Positions 41,755 to 52,905 of a stretch of 64,000 bases of DNA are shown in pieces. How positions within the stretch are numbered: the stretch's first letter is position 1; every line of letters starts with the position of its first letter. Under the pieces are notes generated by a model. The model did not search any database, was not told the DNA's origin, and saw only the letters and a program-made list of their open reading frames with translations. Position numbers and translations under genes: made by a program. Source of the DNA: Branchipolynoe longqiensis (lineage: Eukaryota; Annelida; Polychaeta; Phyllodocida; Polynoidae); assembly GCA_030323885.1 (NCBI GenBank), contig CM059198.1, positions 79,491,911 to 79,555,910 of the forward strand, given 5' to 3'.

Positions 41755-42440
41755 ACAACTCATAAGGAAGAAAGGTAAGACAAGTCACACAGGTTAACAG
41801 TGAAGAATTTGTGCTTTATTGGTATCAACTCCTGTACACCTACTAGTGACCTATCACCCTCACTCCTTACCACCTGTCCACACAGAATCTCATTACCTCT
41901 TTAGCCTGTCTGTTAATCCCTTGAGTGTTGCACTCAGCTCAATTTGGATATATGAATTTGAATAGCATCAGACAGAGTGTCTGGGGTTCCTGCTCTAGAG
42001 TAGGTGTGTCTCACTCCAGAGCCAGGAGTAGAGTGATCTCTGTCCAGTGTGTCTGAATCAGAGTGTATAATCAAATTAAATCTCAAAGTGAGGCTAGTGT
42101 GTGGTCAGAGGGCCAAGGCAGTGTAGGTGACTGGGCATCCCCACAGCCAGCCAATCAGGCACCCCCACAGTCTGGGTGGGTGGCACCCCCAGTAGGAGTG
42201 GCTGTCACTCCACCCAGCTCCAGGTGGCCTGTGTGCATATATTCAGATTAGGCTGGTGGGCCCGCCCAGTGGTCTGGTAGGGACACATACCTGCAGACAG
42301 TTACAATAGATCTCTGTTAAAATGGTCTTTTCTCCATTTGCACTCTTTATGGATGAATAGAGAAGCATTTCAACAATCATGTACTGCCTCTTATATAGGA
42401 GCATCTCTTCATTAATCTCAGGCATCATATATGAACATAT
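41755..42440. repeat. Dispersed repeat R2, copy 2
   Basis: Second copy of the family at 34360. Its distal part (42290-42440: GCAGACAGTTACAATAGATC, CTCCATTTGCACTCTT, GCCTCTTATATAGGA) also matches 56770-56890. Confidence 0.75.
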
Positions 42441-42561
42441 ATTTCACACAGCTTATATCATGTCCAATGGGAGTGGGATATTATTACTTTTAGTTTACAT
42501 AACATTGTCCCCACTCCGTCGCCCAAGTATAATAAGGCTCTCTGTCAATATATAATTTGAA

Positions 42562-42723
42562 AACGTTTTCAAGTTCCCTCCCTCATGTTAACTTTCCCTC
42601 CCCCCCGGGGAACTCAAAAACGTGCGTAGGACTACACCAACCACCCAGCCTCCCAAAGCCCTCTCAGAGGACTGTGGTTGGGCTCCTTAGGCTGCCTTTA
42701 TCCTTCCTCCCCCCTCTCCCCTT

Positions 42724-42772
<49 letters not shown>

Positions 42773-43792
42773 TCCAGGCCGTAATCGATTAACACGACCC
42801 GGGCGACTCGGCTCACCCGACTCGTCAGAATTTCAAATTTCAAGTGGAGTTGACAAATACACGTGCCGTGTACAAAAAGACCCGACCCCAGTAACCCACC
42901 TCTTGGCTGGGGTTTGCTAGGAGCGATGACGTCACATCTGAGCTGATACCTGTAGGATAGCCGCTACCAGTACAACTCCTATGTGTTGTTCTAATGATTT
43001 TTTTTGTTAATAACCCAGATTGTCAGCTTCTACAATCATAAAATACTTTAAATCCTATTTTGCTGTACATATATCAGTTATTGAAAAAACCCTATTAAGC
43101 ATTAGATTAAGCCACCATTTTGTCCACCTGGAGCATATCCGTTTATTCAACCCGAGTCTGTAGGATGTGCGCATGCGCCAAAAAGTGGCTCGGGTGACCG
43201 GAGTTGATTAATCGAATACTCTGATCACTTACCCATCGGAAGCCAACTCCCGACCGATTGCTTTCAGTGGTGCGCATTCAGTGCTGCAGATTTGCAGCCT
43301 TCAGCGCACCAATGCGACTAAAAACTCCCCAGAAACAAACACAGACATACAAAAAGCTCTTATTTTGTGAAATTTCGTGAAATATTAGATTTTTCGTGAA
43401 CTTAGATTTTTTTTCGTTAAATTCGTTATTTTTCTGGAAATTGTCTGGAAATTTTTTATTTTCCGTGAAATTTTCGATCTGTTTAACTTTTCAATTTGTT
43501 GTGCTTTTTTGAATAATTAAAAACAAATTTGGGGAAATTTTGGTGACTACTATTACTATTTTTCAATGTTCGATCTTTTTAAAAGTTTTACATTTTTGGG
43601 GAATTTTCTTTATTTTTAAACAATTTTAAATTCCCAGAGGGGGGAATTTGAAAATAGGGGGAGGAATCTGAAAACTGTTTTTAAGTTCCCCCCCGGGAAT
43701 CTGAAAACGTTTTTAATGTCCCCGGAGGGAAGTTAAAAACGTTTTCAGATTCCCGGGGGGGAACTTGGGAAGGGGGGGAAGTTGAAATCGTT
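42562..43792. mobile_element. Candidate inverted-repeat element M4
   Basis: The left end AACGTTTTCAAGTTCCCTCC and the inverse of the right end (AACGATTTCAACTTCCCCCC) agree, and further GGGGAACT/TTCAGATTCCC blocks continue the match. No protein is encoded. It contains a 45-base C run at 42725-42769 and a perfect hairpin at 43683-43766. Confidence 0.5.
43683..43766. repeat. Perfect 32-bp hairpin
   Basis: Arms 43683-43714 and 43735-43766 are exact inverse copies (starting AAGTTCCCCCCCGGGAATCT) around a 20-base loop. Confidence 0.95.
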
Positions 43793-44011
43793 ACACCGGT
43801 CTAGAATTTAACTTGACTACCAGAGTAGCATTTGGAAATCTGGTTAGAACTACCCATTACTCAACTTATATATATTTATTTATTTTACTTCCACAATAAC
43901 GAGGCAAGGTTAAGTAGTTGACATGCCAGAATTAGATACCAAGCATAGCTGGCTAACAGTCACGTAGAAAGAATTGAACAACGAGTGAGTCTTGGGGAAG
44001 AATTTGTTAAT

Positions 44012-45230
44012 GGCCCTGTCACTCTACAGCCGTGGTCACACGGGCGCGGTAAATCGATTCGTAGAAATCGACTTGTATAGTTTGGGTTACATTTCGCGTG
44101 TGAACGGGCGTCTGAGTCGAATTAGGGCTGAATCGATTCCTGTGATCCTGATACTGGAAACCACTTGTGGAGATGGATTACGCGAGTAGATTTCTCTGAG
44201 TCGATTTATTTTGTCCGTGTGGACGCATCTGAGGCGGATTAAGCACCTCACACGCATGCGCAGTCGACCTTAGTTTGTTGACTTTCCGGTCGATCAAAAG
44301 CGCTTATTATATAATTTAATTAATGAAACCACTATCTATGCACAGATATTTTTTTCATCATTTATTTCTAGGGTTTCACTGCCCAGCAGAAGTTTTGACC
44401 GTTCCAAACCAATACGATTAATTAAATACATATCTAGGTCGAACCCACACTCTCTCGGCCGATGTCGACAAACCCAAACTGGCGCTGGTTAGTCTGGACT
44501 TGCTCATGCGCAGCATTCGATTTCCGGCCCAAGTACTGTCCGTGTGAACGGGCTGCTAATTCGCCTCACCTGATTCGATTTGTGTGATTCGCCTCACATT
44601 TTGTCCGTGTGACCACGGCTTACGACGTAACGTGTCAGCGTATGGACAACGTGAAAATAATTTTATTTTGTCAAACTTCTCGGCGTAATATGCAAATTCG
44701 GGACGTCAATGCAGCGTAGTTGATGTGAGCGTAATGTCGGTAACGCGTAGTGATAACCTGCTTCAATGCGAGAGGAAAACATAATTACGTTCACGGCACG
44801 TTATATACATTATTCGATCGCCAGAACTATGTGCCTACACGTTAGATACATCATGACACGGTGGTGCAATACTAAATGTACGTTGGACGTACGTTAGGCA
44901 CACATTATCCTACGCCGTAACTATGTTCCCACTGCCTTTGAAGTAGGTCAACGTAGTGCAATATAGTGAGCAGCGTTTGACTAACGTATGTCTAACGTCA
45001 TCGACATTCGCCTAACGTGTTCATAACGTGAGTGTGACGTGACCCGAACGTCAGAGCATCACGTCGAGCTACATCAAAAGTGTTCAACATGTTGAAAACC
45101 TTGATGTATGTCGACGTAAATTGACATCAGTCTAACATAAGGATGACGTAACTCGACGTACCTCAACCTAATGACGAAATGTCACCTACGTCGGGTTACG
45201 TTACCTCCTTACGTCGTAGTGTGACAGGCC
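44012..45230. mobile_element. Inverted-repeat element M3 (outer)
   Basis: Ends GGCCCTGTCACTCTAC and CGTAGTGTGACAGGCC are near-inverse. Its terminal word is shared with M1 at 7116. The body past 44620 is full of ACGT-rich words (AACGTG, TACGTC, TAACGT). No transposase. Confidence 0.7.
44028..44620. mobile_element. Inverted-repeat element M5 nested in M3
   Basis: Starts AGCCGTGGTCACACGG and ends CCGTGTGACCACGGCT. Flanked on both sides by TAC (44025-44027 and 44621-44623). Removing it together with one TAC restores the M3 end to GTCACTCTACGACGTAA, which matches the inverse of the other M3 end, so the 3-bp duplication is well supported. Confidence 0.85.
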
Positions 45231-46080
45231 TATAAGATCGCCCTGCATTCTGTTAAGTTAGCTTAGGAAAACGTTCAGTCAATATTAGTAAGGCCAAGCA
45301 AAATACTACCTTATTTACAACATTTTATCCAGTGGAGAGGGGTACATACAAAGCTAGGCAAAAAATACCATTACATTTCACAACAAACTCAGAGGGCGAG
45401 GTATCCTAGCAACACTAGCTAGCGAGTAATTTCCTCTCATTTGTGCGTTAAACCCTACCAAAGGAAGATGGTGCTCGTTTGTTAGTGGTCATGGTGACTG
45501 TTTGAACTTATTTTGAGAAAACTGATCAGAATAACCAATAAAATAATGAGACAAGCTTAATGATATGAAAGGTGGTGTACAGAGCCGCCCGATGCTACTG
45601 GTAAAGAAGAGACACGTCACCCACGATGTAAGAGACTGCATGACGAGTGGCCAGACCGTGCGAGGTTAGTGAATGATGTCTAGCAGAGGCTTTGTTAATT
45701 ATTAACAACAACAGAACAAGAGGGGGGGGGGGGCAGGCAGAACTAGCAGTTCATAAGTTATCTGGCTTCCAACACTACCTTGAGTGGGAAACCGGGAGCT
45801 ACAGAGGAGGACAGGAAAACTCAGCTAATAGACTTAAATAAGCAGGGAACTTGGGGTCTACAACACTCAGTAGCGATTCACCCACTTCCCACTTGTCCAG
45901 TAATTATCCTAATTGGAAATCCTGACAATTTACTGGTAATTGACACAAGCATAGTTAATATTGCCAGGAGCAAGGCCACACAGCAGACTAGAGCACTCTC
46001 CATTGATATTAATTATTCATGTGACTGGCAACATGCACGTTGCTGAGCATCACGGGCAATTTGACAAGCGACAAGTAAAC
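45231..46080. other. Stretch without recognised genes
   Basis: No gene recognised; a G run lies at 45723-45732. The last part leads into the 3' end of YR element G and may belong to it. Confidence 0.4.
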
Positions 46081-46188
46081 TAGTTTTAAAGTTGGATTTA
46101 TTATAGGTCCAGCAGTGCAATTCTTTTTTGTTCAACAAGAAGTTCAATTCAACAACAAGTTCAATAATACAGTGAGGTCATAGAAGCT

Positions 46189-46860
46189 TTAAGCAAAAAA
46201 TGTTGAAAGCTTCTTAGTGGCTGAGCTGATCATTGTCTTAGGCACATATGTGTGGACGGCTGTCCATGTCCACAATCCCAGCTCCTTAATGTCCATAAGG
46301 GAGATGCCCAGGTGAGCACATGCCTGGGCGCCGCCTCTCCAGAGGCTGTGGAGGGTGACGGCGCCTGGCGCCCGGTGGCCCACCGCAGACAGGGCTAGCC
46401 GAATCGTGCCAGTCAGGGCCTTTAGGCGAAGGGGCGATCCGTCGGTCATGGCGCCTGCTCATTCGCTTCCTGTCTGTAGTACCTCTCCCATGCCCCGACC
46501 GGACAGTACTTAGATGTCAGAATCGAGTCGAGATCTGAGTTGGAGAAGGTTACTTTATCGTACAAGAGTGAAGTAGCCCATCAGAGCAATGAGGACAGGT
46601 CCATTGTCCCCTGCACATTTGAAGAAGTCCACTATTTTGAAAATGTCAGTTGGCTCCAGTGGCATCGCCTGTACTGTTGCATGCAGGGAAGACCTTTGTT
46701 TCCCTCTCTTGGCCAGAGTGACTGAGTATGTGTCAAATCCAGCCACCTGGCCGCCAAGCACAAGGACACACGTTCGGGCTCCTCTAATATAGTTCATGAT
46801 TGCCCCTGGCAAGTCTGGTTCATCCGACAGTCTCAGTAAGTATCATAGGACATCGTACTG
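46189..46860 (-). pseudogene. Tyrosine recombinase of YR element G
   Basis: The C-terminal core (46449-46189) has LHSLWRGGAQACAHLGISLM and WTWTAVHTYVPK with the nucleophile Tyr. The H-x-x-R motif reads HSLW: the catalytic Arg is Trp. The N-terminal half (46812-46555) has MNYIRGARTCVLVLGGQ and YFTLVR followed by a stop where Gln is expected before SNLL. The same layout is seen in element H. The copy is inactive. Confidence 0.8.
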
Positions 46861-47079
46861 ACTTGGCGCCATCAGGTCAAGGCTGTGGGGTTTCATGTAC
46901 CGTACTTAAATGCTTGATTCCCCTTGTTCCTCAGGTGCTCATGGCCTCCATCATCATGACGATGCGGCGGTGGTGTTGCTGAGTATAAGCTGTCAAGAGG
47001 AGAGGCAAATAGGGTAATCGGCCAGGTTACATGTTTGGTGTAAGGATAGTATCGTGGGAAACAACAATGCAGACAAGTT

Positions 47080-47660
47080 CATGCTGGGCTATGTGCCTGA
47101 CAGCCGTTTTCCTGACATCTGGGTCAAATGACATCCTGCTAAATGCATCTGCAAACGGGATGTCCTTTCCATGTTTGTGCTTAATGATGACTTCCCTGCT
47201 GGCATGAGCAGCGAAGAGCCATATTTCCCTGGCACATGTAGTTATGACTGGGTCCGTGCCGCCTCCAGATGTCAGAGAGCCTGTTGGGATGCACTCTTGT
47301 CCGTATTTACATATATAGTAAACATGTGTGGGTCGTTGGGTGGGAGATTTTTTACGGCTGCCACAAGGTTGAGTGCTTCCAGCTGCGCAATATTGTAGTT
47401 CCTGACAATGATCTTGGGTGAATAACAGGAGGGAAAGAAGTGAGTAGAGGAGTGAGCCCCACCACCTTGCAATGATGAGTCACACTCGATTGTCCAAGGA
47501 ACCTGTTCGTGGTCGGGCAGGAGAACGATCTGGTTTGAGACCTGGGAAAAGACAATGAACCAGGCGATATCCATTTAGAGGTCGATCGGGAGTGGATGTT
47601 TTCCCCTGAATGGCATTGCATGGAGCACTGCGAGGATCCTGGTCATGAATCTCCTTGCAG
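47080..47660 (-). pseudogene. RNase H region of element G
   Basis: A frame with VPWTIECDSSLQGGGAHSST, YNIAQLEALNLVAAVKNL and VNTDKSASQQAL, matching element H (IECDSSLTGAGAHS, STDNSASQQVL). Upstream in another frame, VGRLQHIAKCVRPARRFMTR joins it to the RT thumb. Stops and frame changes are common. Confidence 0.75.
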
Positions 47661-47669
47661 GTCTGACAC

Positions 47670-48380
47670 ATTTTGCAATATGCTGGAGTCTGCCAACTAA
47701 TCGCTGAATGTCCTTGCGAGAGGCAATCCTGCGATCACTCCATAGGTTGCAACTGATTGATGACATCACTCATTTTTTCGGCGGGGATGGTGATTGTCAT
47801 GCTGGTCGTGGATATGCAAAACTCAAGCCATTCAACATATGTGGATGGGGGGGGGGGGCTACACTTCGAACGAGCAAGCTCAAGTCTGAGTTTGTCAGTG
47901 ATTGCTATGATGTCCTCATATACACGACTTGCTGTCTGCGCCATTGAGGCCGCATGGACCAAGTCGTCTAAGTAACACTAGGTATGATGCCCCCTCTTTC
48001 TCATAAGATATACCACCCCGTTGGTCATGCGTGCGGAGGCCATGGTGGATGTCCGACATCCGATGGTGGAACTATGTCAAAGTAAGTGCGCTTGTTGACG
48101 GTTATACCGAGCAGGGGGCTGGAAAGGGGGCATGTATGGAGCTGGTGGTACGCCCTCGCCAAGTCAACACATGAGATGAGAGCCCCTCTCCCAAGCCTGA
48201 CCACCCCATCCACAAGATCGATAATTCCTGGCAATGTATACAATGCGGGGTTCCCAAGATATTGGACTTATCTGATACTCGCATTCACACTTGCACCAGG
48301 GGGTTAGCTGAGATCAACTATGACTCTCCTATCCACAGATCCTCGCTTGGGGCGTGTCATCAAGGGACTGACTTGTGTTC
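47670..48380 (-). pseudogene. Reverse transcriptase of element G
   Basis: Segments in shifting frames: YTLPGIIDLVDGVVRLGRGA, ISCVDLARAYHQLHTCPL (motif A), ITVNKRTYFDIVPPSDVG, CYLDDLVHAASMAQTASRV (catalytic pair intact, at ~47950-47975) and WLEFCISTTSMTITIPAEKM. These are RT motifs of the DIRS/Ngaro type. At least three frame changes. Confidence 0.75.
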
Positions 48381-49020
48381 ATGGGATAAAGGGTGGACTA
48401 TCAAACAGGCCGAGCATAGCGCAATATGTTGTTTCTTTCTTGATGCGCGAACAGGAAGAAGGCAAGGCGGAGCACAGCCCAGCCTCACGACCAATGTATG
48501 TCTCTATACATGCCATGCTGAATCGATCATTATGGTGGTTTGCATTTGATATTATGGGCGGCTGATCTGCAGTAAAATCGACCGGCCATCCATATTTGAG
48601 AAAGTCTATCAACTGCAAGTCGTGATAGCCTTCTAGCATACGCTTCCAAGCCCTGATGTTGAGTCCAGAGGGCACGTGTATCCTCATACCTAGGAAGTTG
48701 GGGATCGCAGAGGCCCTTACTAGGTCACAGATTTTTAGATATTCAGGGTGATTGTTCCAGGCTACATGTTCAGTATGTGGCCATATTGTATCAAGCACAG
48801 GCCGATACACTTGAGGTGTTATCTCGGATTCATCAAGAGCATCAATAATTTGCTCTATGTGATCTAGGTAATGATACTCCGATGTCATGAGTCGGCTGTT
48901 GCCATTACCTGATTCTGTGTGCTTGTTACGTGCATTGTGAGGACTAGTTGCTACTGTGTCATCGTGAGCTTCATGTATCTGTTGTGGGCGGCGTTTATCG
49001 TGTGTGTGTGGCCGGGGCAT
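48379..49020 (-). CDS. ORF1/pol N-terminal segment of element G
   Basis: A 213-residue frame starting MPRPHTHDKRRPQQ, with a polar start, YHYLDHIEQIIDALDE, then IPNFLGMRIHVPSGLNIRAW and LQLIDFLKYGWPVDF. The last parts match elements N1, H and I (PSGL.I.AW...LLEFGFP), so this is the N-terminal region of pol rather than gag. It may be fused to a short ORF1. Confidence 0.7.
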   Translation of the reverse strand: MPRPHTHDKRRPQQIHEAHDDTVATSPHNARNKHTESGNGNSRLMTSEYHYLDHIEQIIDALDESEITPQVYRPVLDTIWPHTEHVAWNNHPEYLKICDLVRASAIPNFLGMRIHVPSGLNIRAWKRMLEGYHDLQLIDFLKYGWPVDFTADQPPIISNANHHNDRFSMACIETYIGREAGLCSALPSSCSRIKKETTYCAMLGLFDSPPFIP

Positions 49021-49274
49021 GAAGTTTTCCTCTTACGTCCAGCAGTGTAGTATTCCTTTGTATCGCCACGCTTGGTTGGTTCTTGGTTTCAGTACCAGGG
49101 CCGTCATGTGTGCAAACAGGGCACTCAACGTCGGTGAGCAGAACACGGTCGGAGCAGCTCAGGTCACCTGATCGATTTGTAACTGGATCATCTTTGTAAC
49201 TGGATCACCGATGACACCCCCCCCCCCCCGCAGCCCAGGATGCCCACAACGGAGTAGCGGGGCCCCACACACGC

Positions 49275-49830
49275 ATGGATGGCCGACCGCCGCTGATCGG
49301 TGCTTCCCCGCCCGGAGCTGACAACGGACACACGCCCACCGCTGTCACCGCCCCCACCCGCCTCCTCGCCCGTGGGGCGGCAGCGGACGCACATCCCCGC
49401 CCATCACGCCCTGCCCAGCACCCTCCACCACCACTCACACTCGATGACCTCACAGACACATGCGACAGACATGCAATCCAGATGGAAGGGATGACACAAG
49501 CAGCCGGATGACATGGACACAGTCCTCGATGACCACACGGCAACCGCCGCTCCGCCTTATAATCCACTGCTCACACCCACTTCCTATAGGCCAAACCTTC
49601 ACGTGATAGGGCCCCAGACCATAGAACGACTCTGGAAGAACAACCTACCATACATGAAGATGTGGTGCGCGCTTCCCAACTACATGGGGTAACGTCTGGC
49701 CTGAACATCCCGGTGTGGAGACACCTCCTTTGTGACTACCACGACAAGCAGGTGGTGGACTTCCTCGAGTTTGGCTGGCCGGTGGACTATCAGGCCGGAC
49801 AGGAGTTTCATGTCAAGGATACTCGCCGCA
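49275..49830 (+). pseudogene. ORF1/pol N-terminal segment of YR element H
   Basis: Begins as a Pro/Ala-rich frame (MDGRPPLIGASPPGADN), then in other frames ERLWKNNLPYMKMW, GLNIPVWRHLLCDYHDKQVV and DFLEFGWPVDYQAGQEF. The order matches element G. At about 49812 the sequence jumps directly into the RT thumb (FMSRILAAL), so the whole RT palm is missing. The A1 repeat expected upstream was not found. A C run lies at 49215-49228. Confidence 0.7.
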
Positions 49831-50427
49831 CTAAGGAATGCCCCCCTGAATGGCAGGCACCCGATCCCTGAGGACCTAGTCAGCGACATCAACTGGTTCG
49901 ACAGGTTCGCCGAGACCTTCAACGGCTATGTCCTCCTGCAGTCGGCCCCCAAGATCGGATGGAGTATCGAGTGCGACTCCTCCCTGACCGGAGCTGGCGC
50001 ACACTCCCCAACACATTTCTACGCCGAGCAGTACCCGGACAGGGCGTTGGAAAAAGGCATGATGATAGCACAGCTGGAGGCGATCAACTTGGTCGCAGCC
50101 ATCAAGGCCCTTCTCCCGAAGCACACACACCAGCACACCATCCACGTGAGCACGGACAACTCGGCCTCGCAGCAGGTGCTCTCCAGAGGCTGCGGGCGCG
50201 ACCCCATCCTGGGCGTGTGTGCAAGGGAGATATGGCTGCTGGCGGCCAACCTCAGCACGGATATACAAATCCATCACAAGCCCGGGAGGGACCTGGTCCT
50301 GGCTGACGCCCTCAGCAGGCGGAGAAATGACCTTCCAGCTCGTCGCACGGCGGAGATCATGGTGACACAGCGCGGCCTGGTGCAGGTTCATGTCAACCTG
50401 ATCAACGTCTTAACCCCGAGGCTATAA
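49815..50427 (+). CDS. RT thumb and RNase H of element H
   Basis: In the frame 49732-50427: SFMSRILAALRNAPL, DINWFDRFAETFNGYVLLQ, WSIECDSSLTGAGAHSPTH, AQLEAINLVAAIKAL, STDNSASQQVL, ARE(I)WLLAANLS and HHKPGRDLVLADALSRR. RNase H catalytic residues are present and the frame is intact. Residues before SFMSRI are read out of frame and are not native. Confidence 0.8.
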
Positions 50428-50619
50428 CCTGGATCCTACCTGACATCTTGGCTTTCGTCCCCAGGTTTCTCGATGCAACACCACGAGCGCCTGTCGAGCA
50501 TGATAGGCGCCGGACTGGCGCCCTGCACATGGCGTAACAAAAACAGGCAGGTATCCAGGTACATACACTACATCCGCCACCACTAAGCCGACCCAACAAG
50601 ACCGACCCAGTACTTTGTA

Positions 50620-51390
50620 CTATCATACCTATTGCAGCTCGCAGATGAACTGAAATCGCCCGGCGCAGCGCTCAACTATATCAGCGGCGCCCGAACCTGG
50701 GTCAAGGCAGTCGGCGGTTCCACGGCGGTATTCGACACATACCCAGTCAGCCTCCTCAAGAAGGGCATCCAGCGAGCCTTGATGCACGAGACCCGGCACT
50801 GACCCCCAATGACATAAAAACTATAGTCAGGTTCTTCACCACCGCGGGCCCTAACGGCAAGGTTCCGGCGGTGGCGACCCTGATGGCATATTTCACGATC
50901 CTGCGCCAGTCCAACCTGCTCGAATCTACTGACCCCGCGATGCGCAGACACGCCCTTCGAGCCAAGGACGTTACCCTTACGGCGACTGGCATGAACGTGC
51001 ACATCGCATCCACCAAGACCTCTTGGAGAACGGGTGATCACGCAAACATCGTCGTGCCGGCGATACCGGGATCCCCATACTGCCCAGTCGCAGCCTACCT
51101 GGAGTATGCAACACGTACCTCACCACAGCTTCGAGGCCCTGCCTTCCTCACCACCATGGGCATGCCCCTTCACCCCTCCGCGCTGCTCGCCACCATCAGG
51201 CTCGCTCTCGCCACAACAGGGCACCCCGCCCCACGATCGGTCACCCTCCACAGCCTTCGCTGCTGCACTCGGCTCGACCCTGGACGACATCCAGACTTTC
51301 GGAACGTGGACCTCTTCCGCGGTTCACTTCTATGTGTCCCCCGACGCGACCCGGGCCTGCCCCACCGCGCTCTCCACTACTTTTGGCTGA
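50620..51390 (+). pseudogene. Tyrosine recombinase of element H
   Basis: Segments: LNYISGARTWVKAVGG, YFTILRQSNLLES (first catalytic Arg intact), KTSWRTGDHANIVVPAIPG, PVAAYLEYATR, SVTLHSLR and, after a one-base shift, GTWTSSAVHFYVSPDATRA with the nucleophile Tyr. A shift also lies near 50790-50870. It ends in a CTCCACTACTTTTGG triplication (51374-51420). It is the best template for judging the damaged recombinases of N1 and G. Confidence 0.82.
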
Positions 51391-51420
51391 GCTCCACTAC
51401 TTTTGGCTCCACTACTTTTG

Positions 51421-51543
51421 GTGCAAGGACACAAAAACACAAACTGAACACTAATGACAAACTACTGTAACTAAGAATACCACCTCAAGAAACCCTAATA
51501 AATACCCCTTATACCAGTTTGTGTTCCGCATATTGAATTGTGC
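51421..51543 (+). repeat. Split direct repeat B1 of element H
   Basis: Starts GTGCAAGGACACAAAAACAC and ends in ATTGAATTGTGC. It matches 51816-51939 with few changes. The segment between (51544-51815, starting ATGTTGTGGCGGCAACATGG) is then A2. This again is the Ngaro layout. Confidence 0.8.
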
Positions 51544-51815
51544 ATGTTGTGGCGGCAACATGGGTAATTCGGAGCGTGGAATAGAACTGCCTCAGCCTTG
51601 TCCTCTATGGGCGACACTGGTGCCACCTATATTCTCAGAACCACACCACCATCCTACCCTGCCACCTGGCGGTTCTCGCGAGTACTGGTCAACCCGAGCC
51701 TGAGCGGCTCACACCGACCAGTGCGCCCGAACCTGCCGCGTGGCCACTAGAGCTTTCCCGACTTTTCTTAGCCATCCCACCCTCCCATCGAACATACGAC
51801 AGGGCTCACCGCGTG

Positions 51816-51939
51816 GTGCAAGGACACAAACACACAAACTGAACACTAACGACAAACTACTGTAACTAAGAATACCACCTCAAGAAACTGTAATAAATAC
51901 CACCTTATACCAGTTTGTGTTCCGCATACTGAATTATGC
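51816..51939 (+). repeat. Split direct repeat B2 of element H
   Basis: Second copy of B1, forming the 3' end of element H. Unknown reading frame X begins directly after it. Confidence 0.8.
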
Positions 51940-51947
51940 GAGATGGT

Positions 51948-52537
51948 GATCACGCTTTTATGGAGGATTTGACAAGATATAGGAATGTTCAGAGTAGTCA
52001 TATTCCTTTGGATAAAGAGGATATTCATGATTTCATTTCCTTTTGGAAGGAAAATAAACATCGTCGATTACCTATGAAACTTCAACCCTTGCTTACGGCA
52101 TTACAGGAATTTGAACAATTGTTACAGAATCATGATATTGAATACATCATTTTATATCACACGTCTCAACCTCAAACACAAGTATATCCTGTGAGATTTC
52201 AATTGGATGTGAATAGTGCGAGTATTCATATCATAGTTCATTGTGCCAGTGTTGGAGTTATTGATAGATCTAGTGGGAAATTGTTCCCACAACTTACAGA
52301 CAGTCTTCAATATAACAACTTAATTTGCTGCGTTATTGCATATGGATGGAATTGTTTTTCCTGCATTCTCATTCCAAATATAGAAGCGTTTTACAGATTT
52401 CATTTGCCTTTAACAATGCTCAGATTATTTCATATGGAATGCATTTGAAGTGGCCCTTCTTTGGTTGGCAAGCTATGATGTTGGAATCCATTGATGTCAG
52501 GGATGATGATAACAATGACAGCAATATCACTGTCTGA
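51948..52537 (+). pseudogene. Unrecognised reading frame X
   Basis: The frame runs from just after the B2 repeat: MEDLTRYRNVQSS, EDIHDFISFWKENKHRRLPM, LLTALQEFEQLLQNHDIEYI, YPVRFQLDVNSASIHIIV, GVIDRSSGKLFPQLTDSL. Near 52325 the sensible reading moves one frame to KYRSVLQISFAFNNAQIISY, KWPFFGWQAMMLESIDV and an acidic end before a stop. I do not recognise the family. The start is probably missing, since element H ends right there. It reads like an alpha/beta protein of at least 195 residues. It could belong with reading frame Y. Confidence 0.4.
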
Positions 52538-52602
52538 AATGAGTCTATGTGTGTGTGTGTGTGTGGTGTGTGTGTGTGTGTGAAAGTAAGGAAAACTGAA
52601 GT

Positions 52603-52675
52603 TGCCCAGACATGCGATTGAACCACGGACTGTTAGATCTTCACTCTACCGCTCTCCCAACAGAGCTATCGAGGA
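52603..52675 (-). tRNA. tRNA-Phe(GAA)-like gene or pseudogene
   Basis: On the minus strand there is a D arm TAGCTCTGTTGGGAGAGC, an anticodon loop around GTGAAGATC with anticodon GAA, and a T arm GGTTCAATC. Length (73 with a discriminator A) and spacing are those of tRNA-Phe. Five of seven acceptor pairs, four of five anticodon-stem pairs and four of five T-stem pairs form. The mismatches suggest a pseudogene or a tRNA-derived element head. It lies between the inverse words GGAAAACTGAA and GTTAGTTTTCC. Confidence 0.65.
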
Positions 52676-52905
52676 TACGTGTTAGTTTTCCATTGCATTG
52701 CGCCTATGCACGCGCAACCTGCATGCATATCCTCCCCTCCCTCACCCCAAGTGATCACTCCCGCTCCCACTTCACTTCCGGTTTTTTTTGTGTGTGTGGA
52801 TATTTGTTTGGGGGTTGTTTTTTAAAGTGTCACAGACCCCACAAGCTACATAAGCTTTTCCATTGCCACCTCCACAGCCACTCACTGTTCCTCTCAGTTG
52901 CTAAC

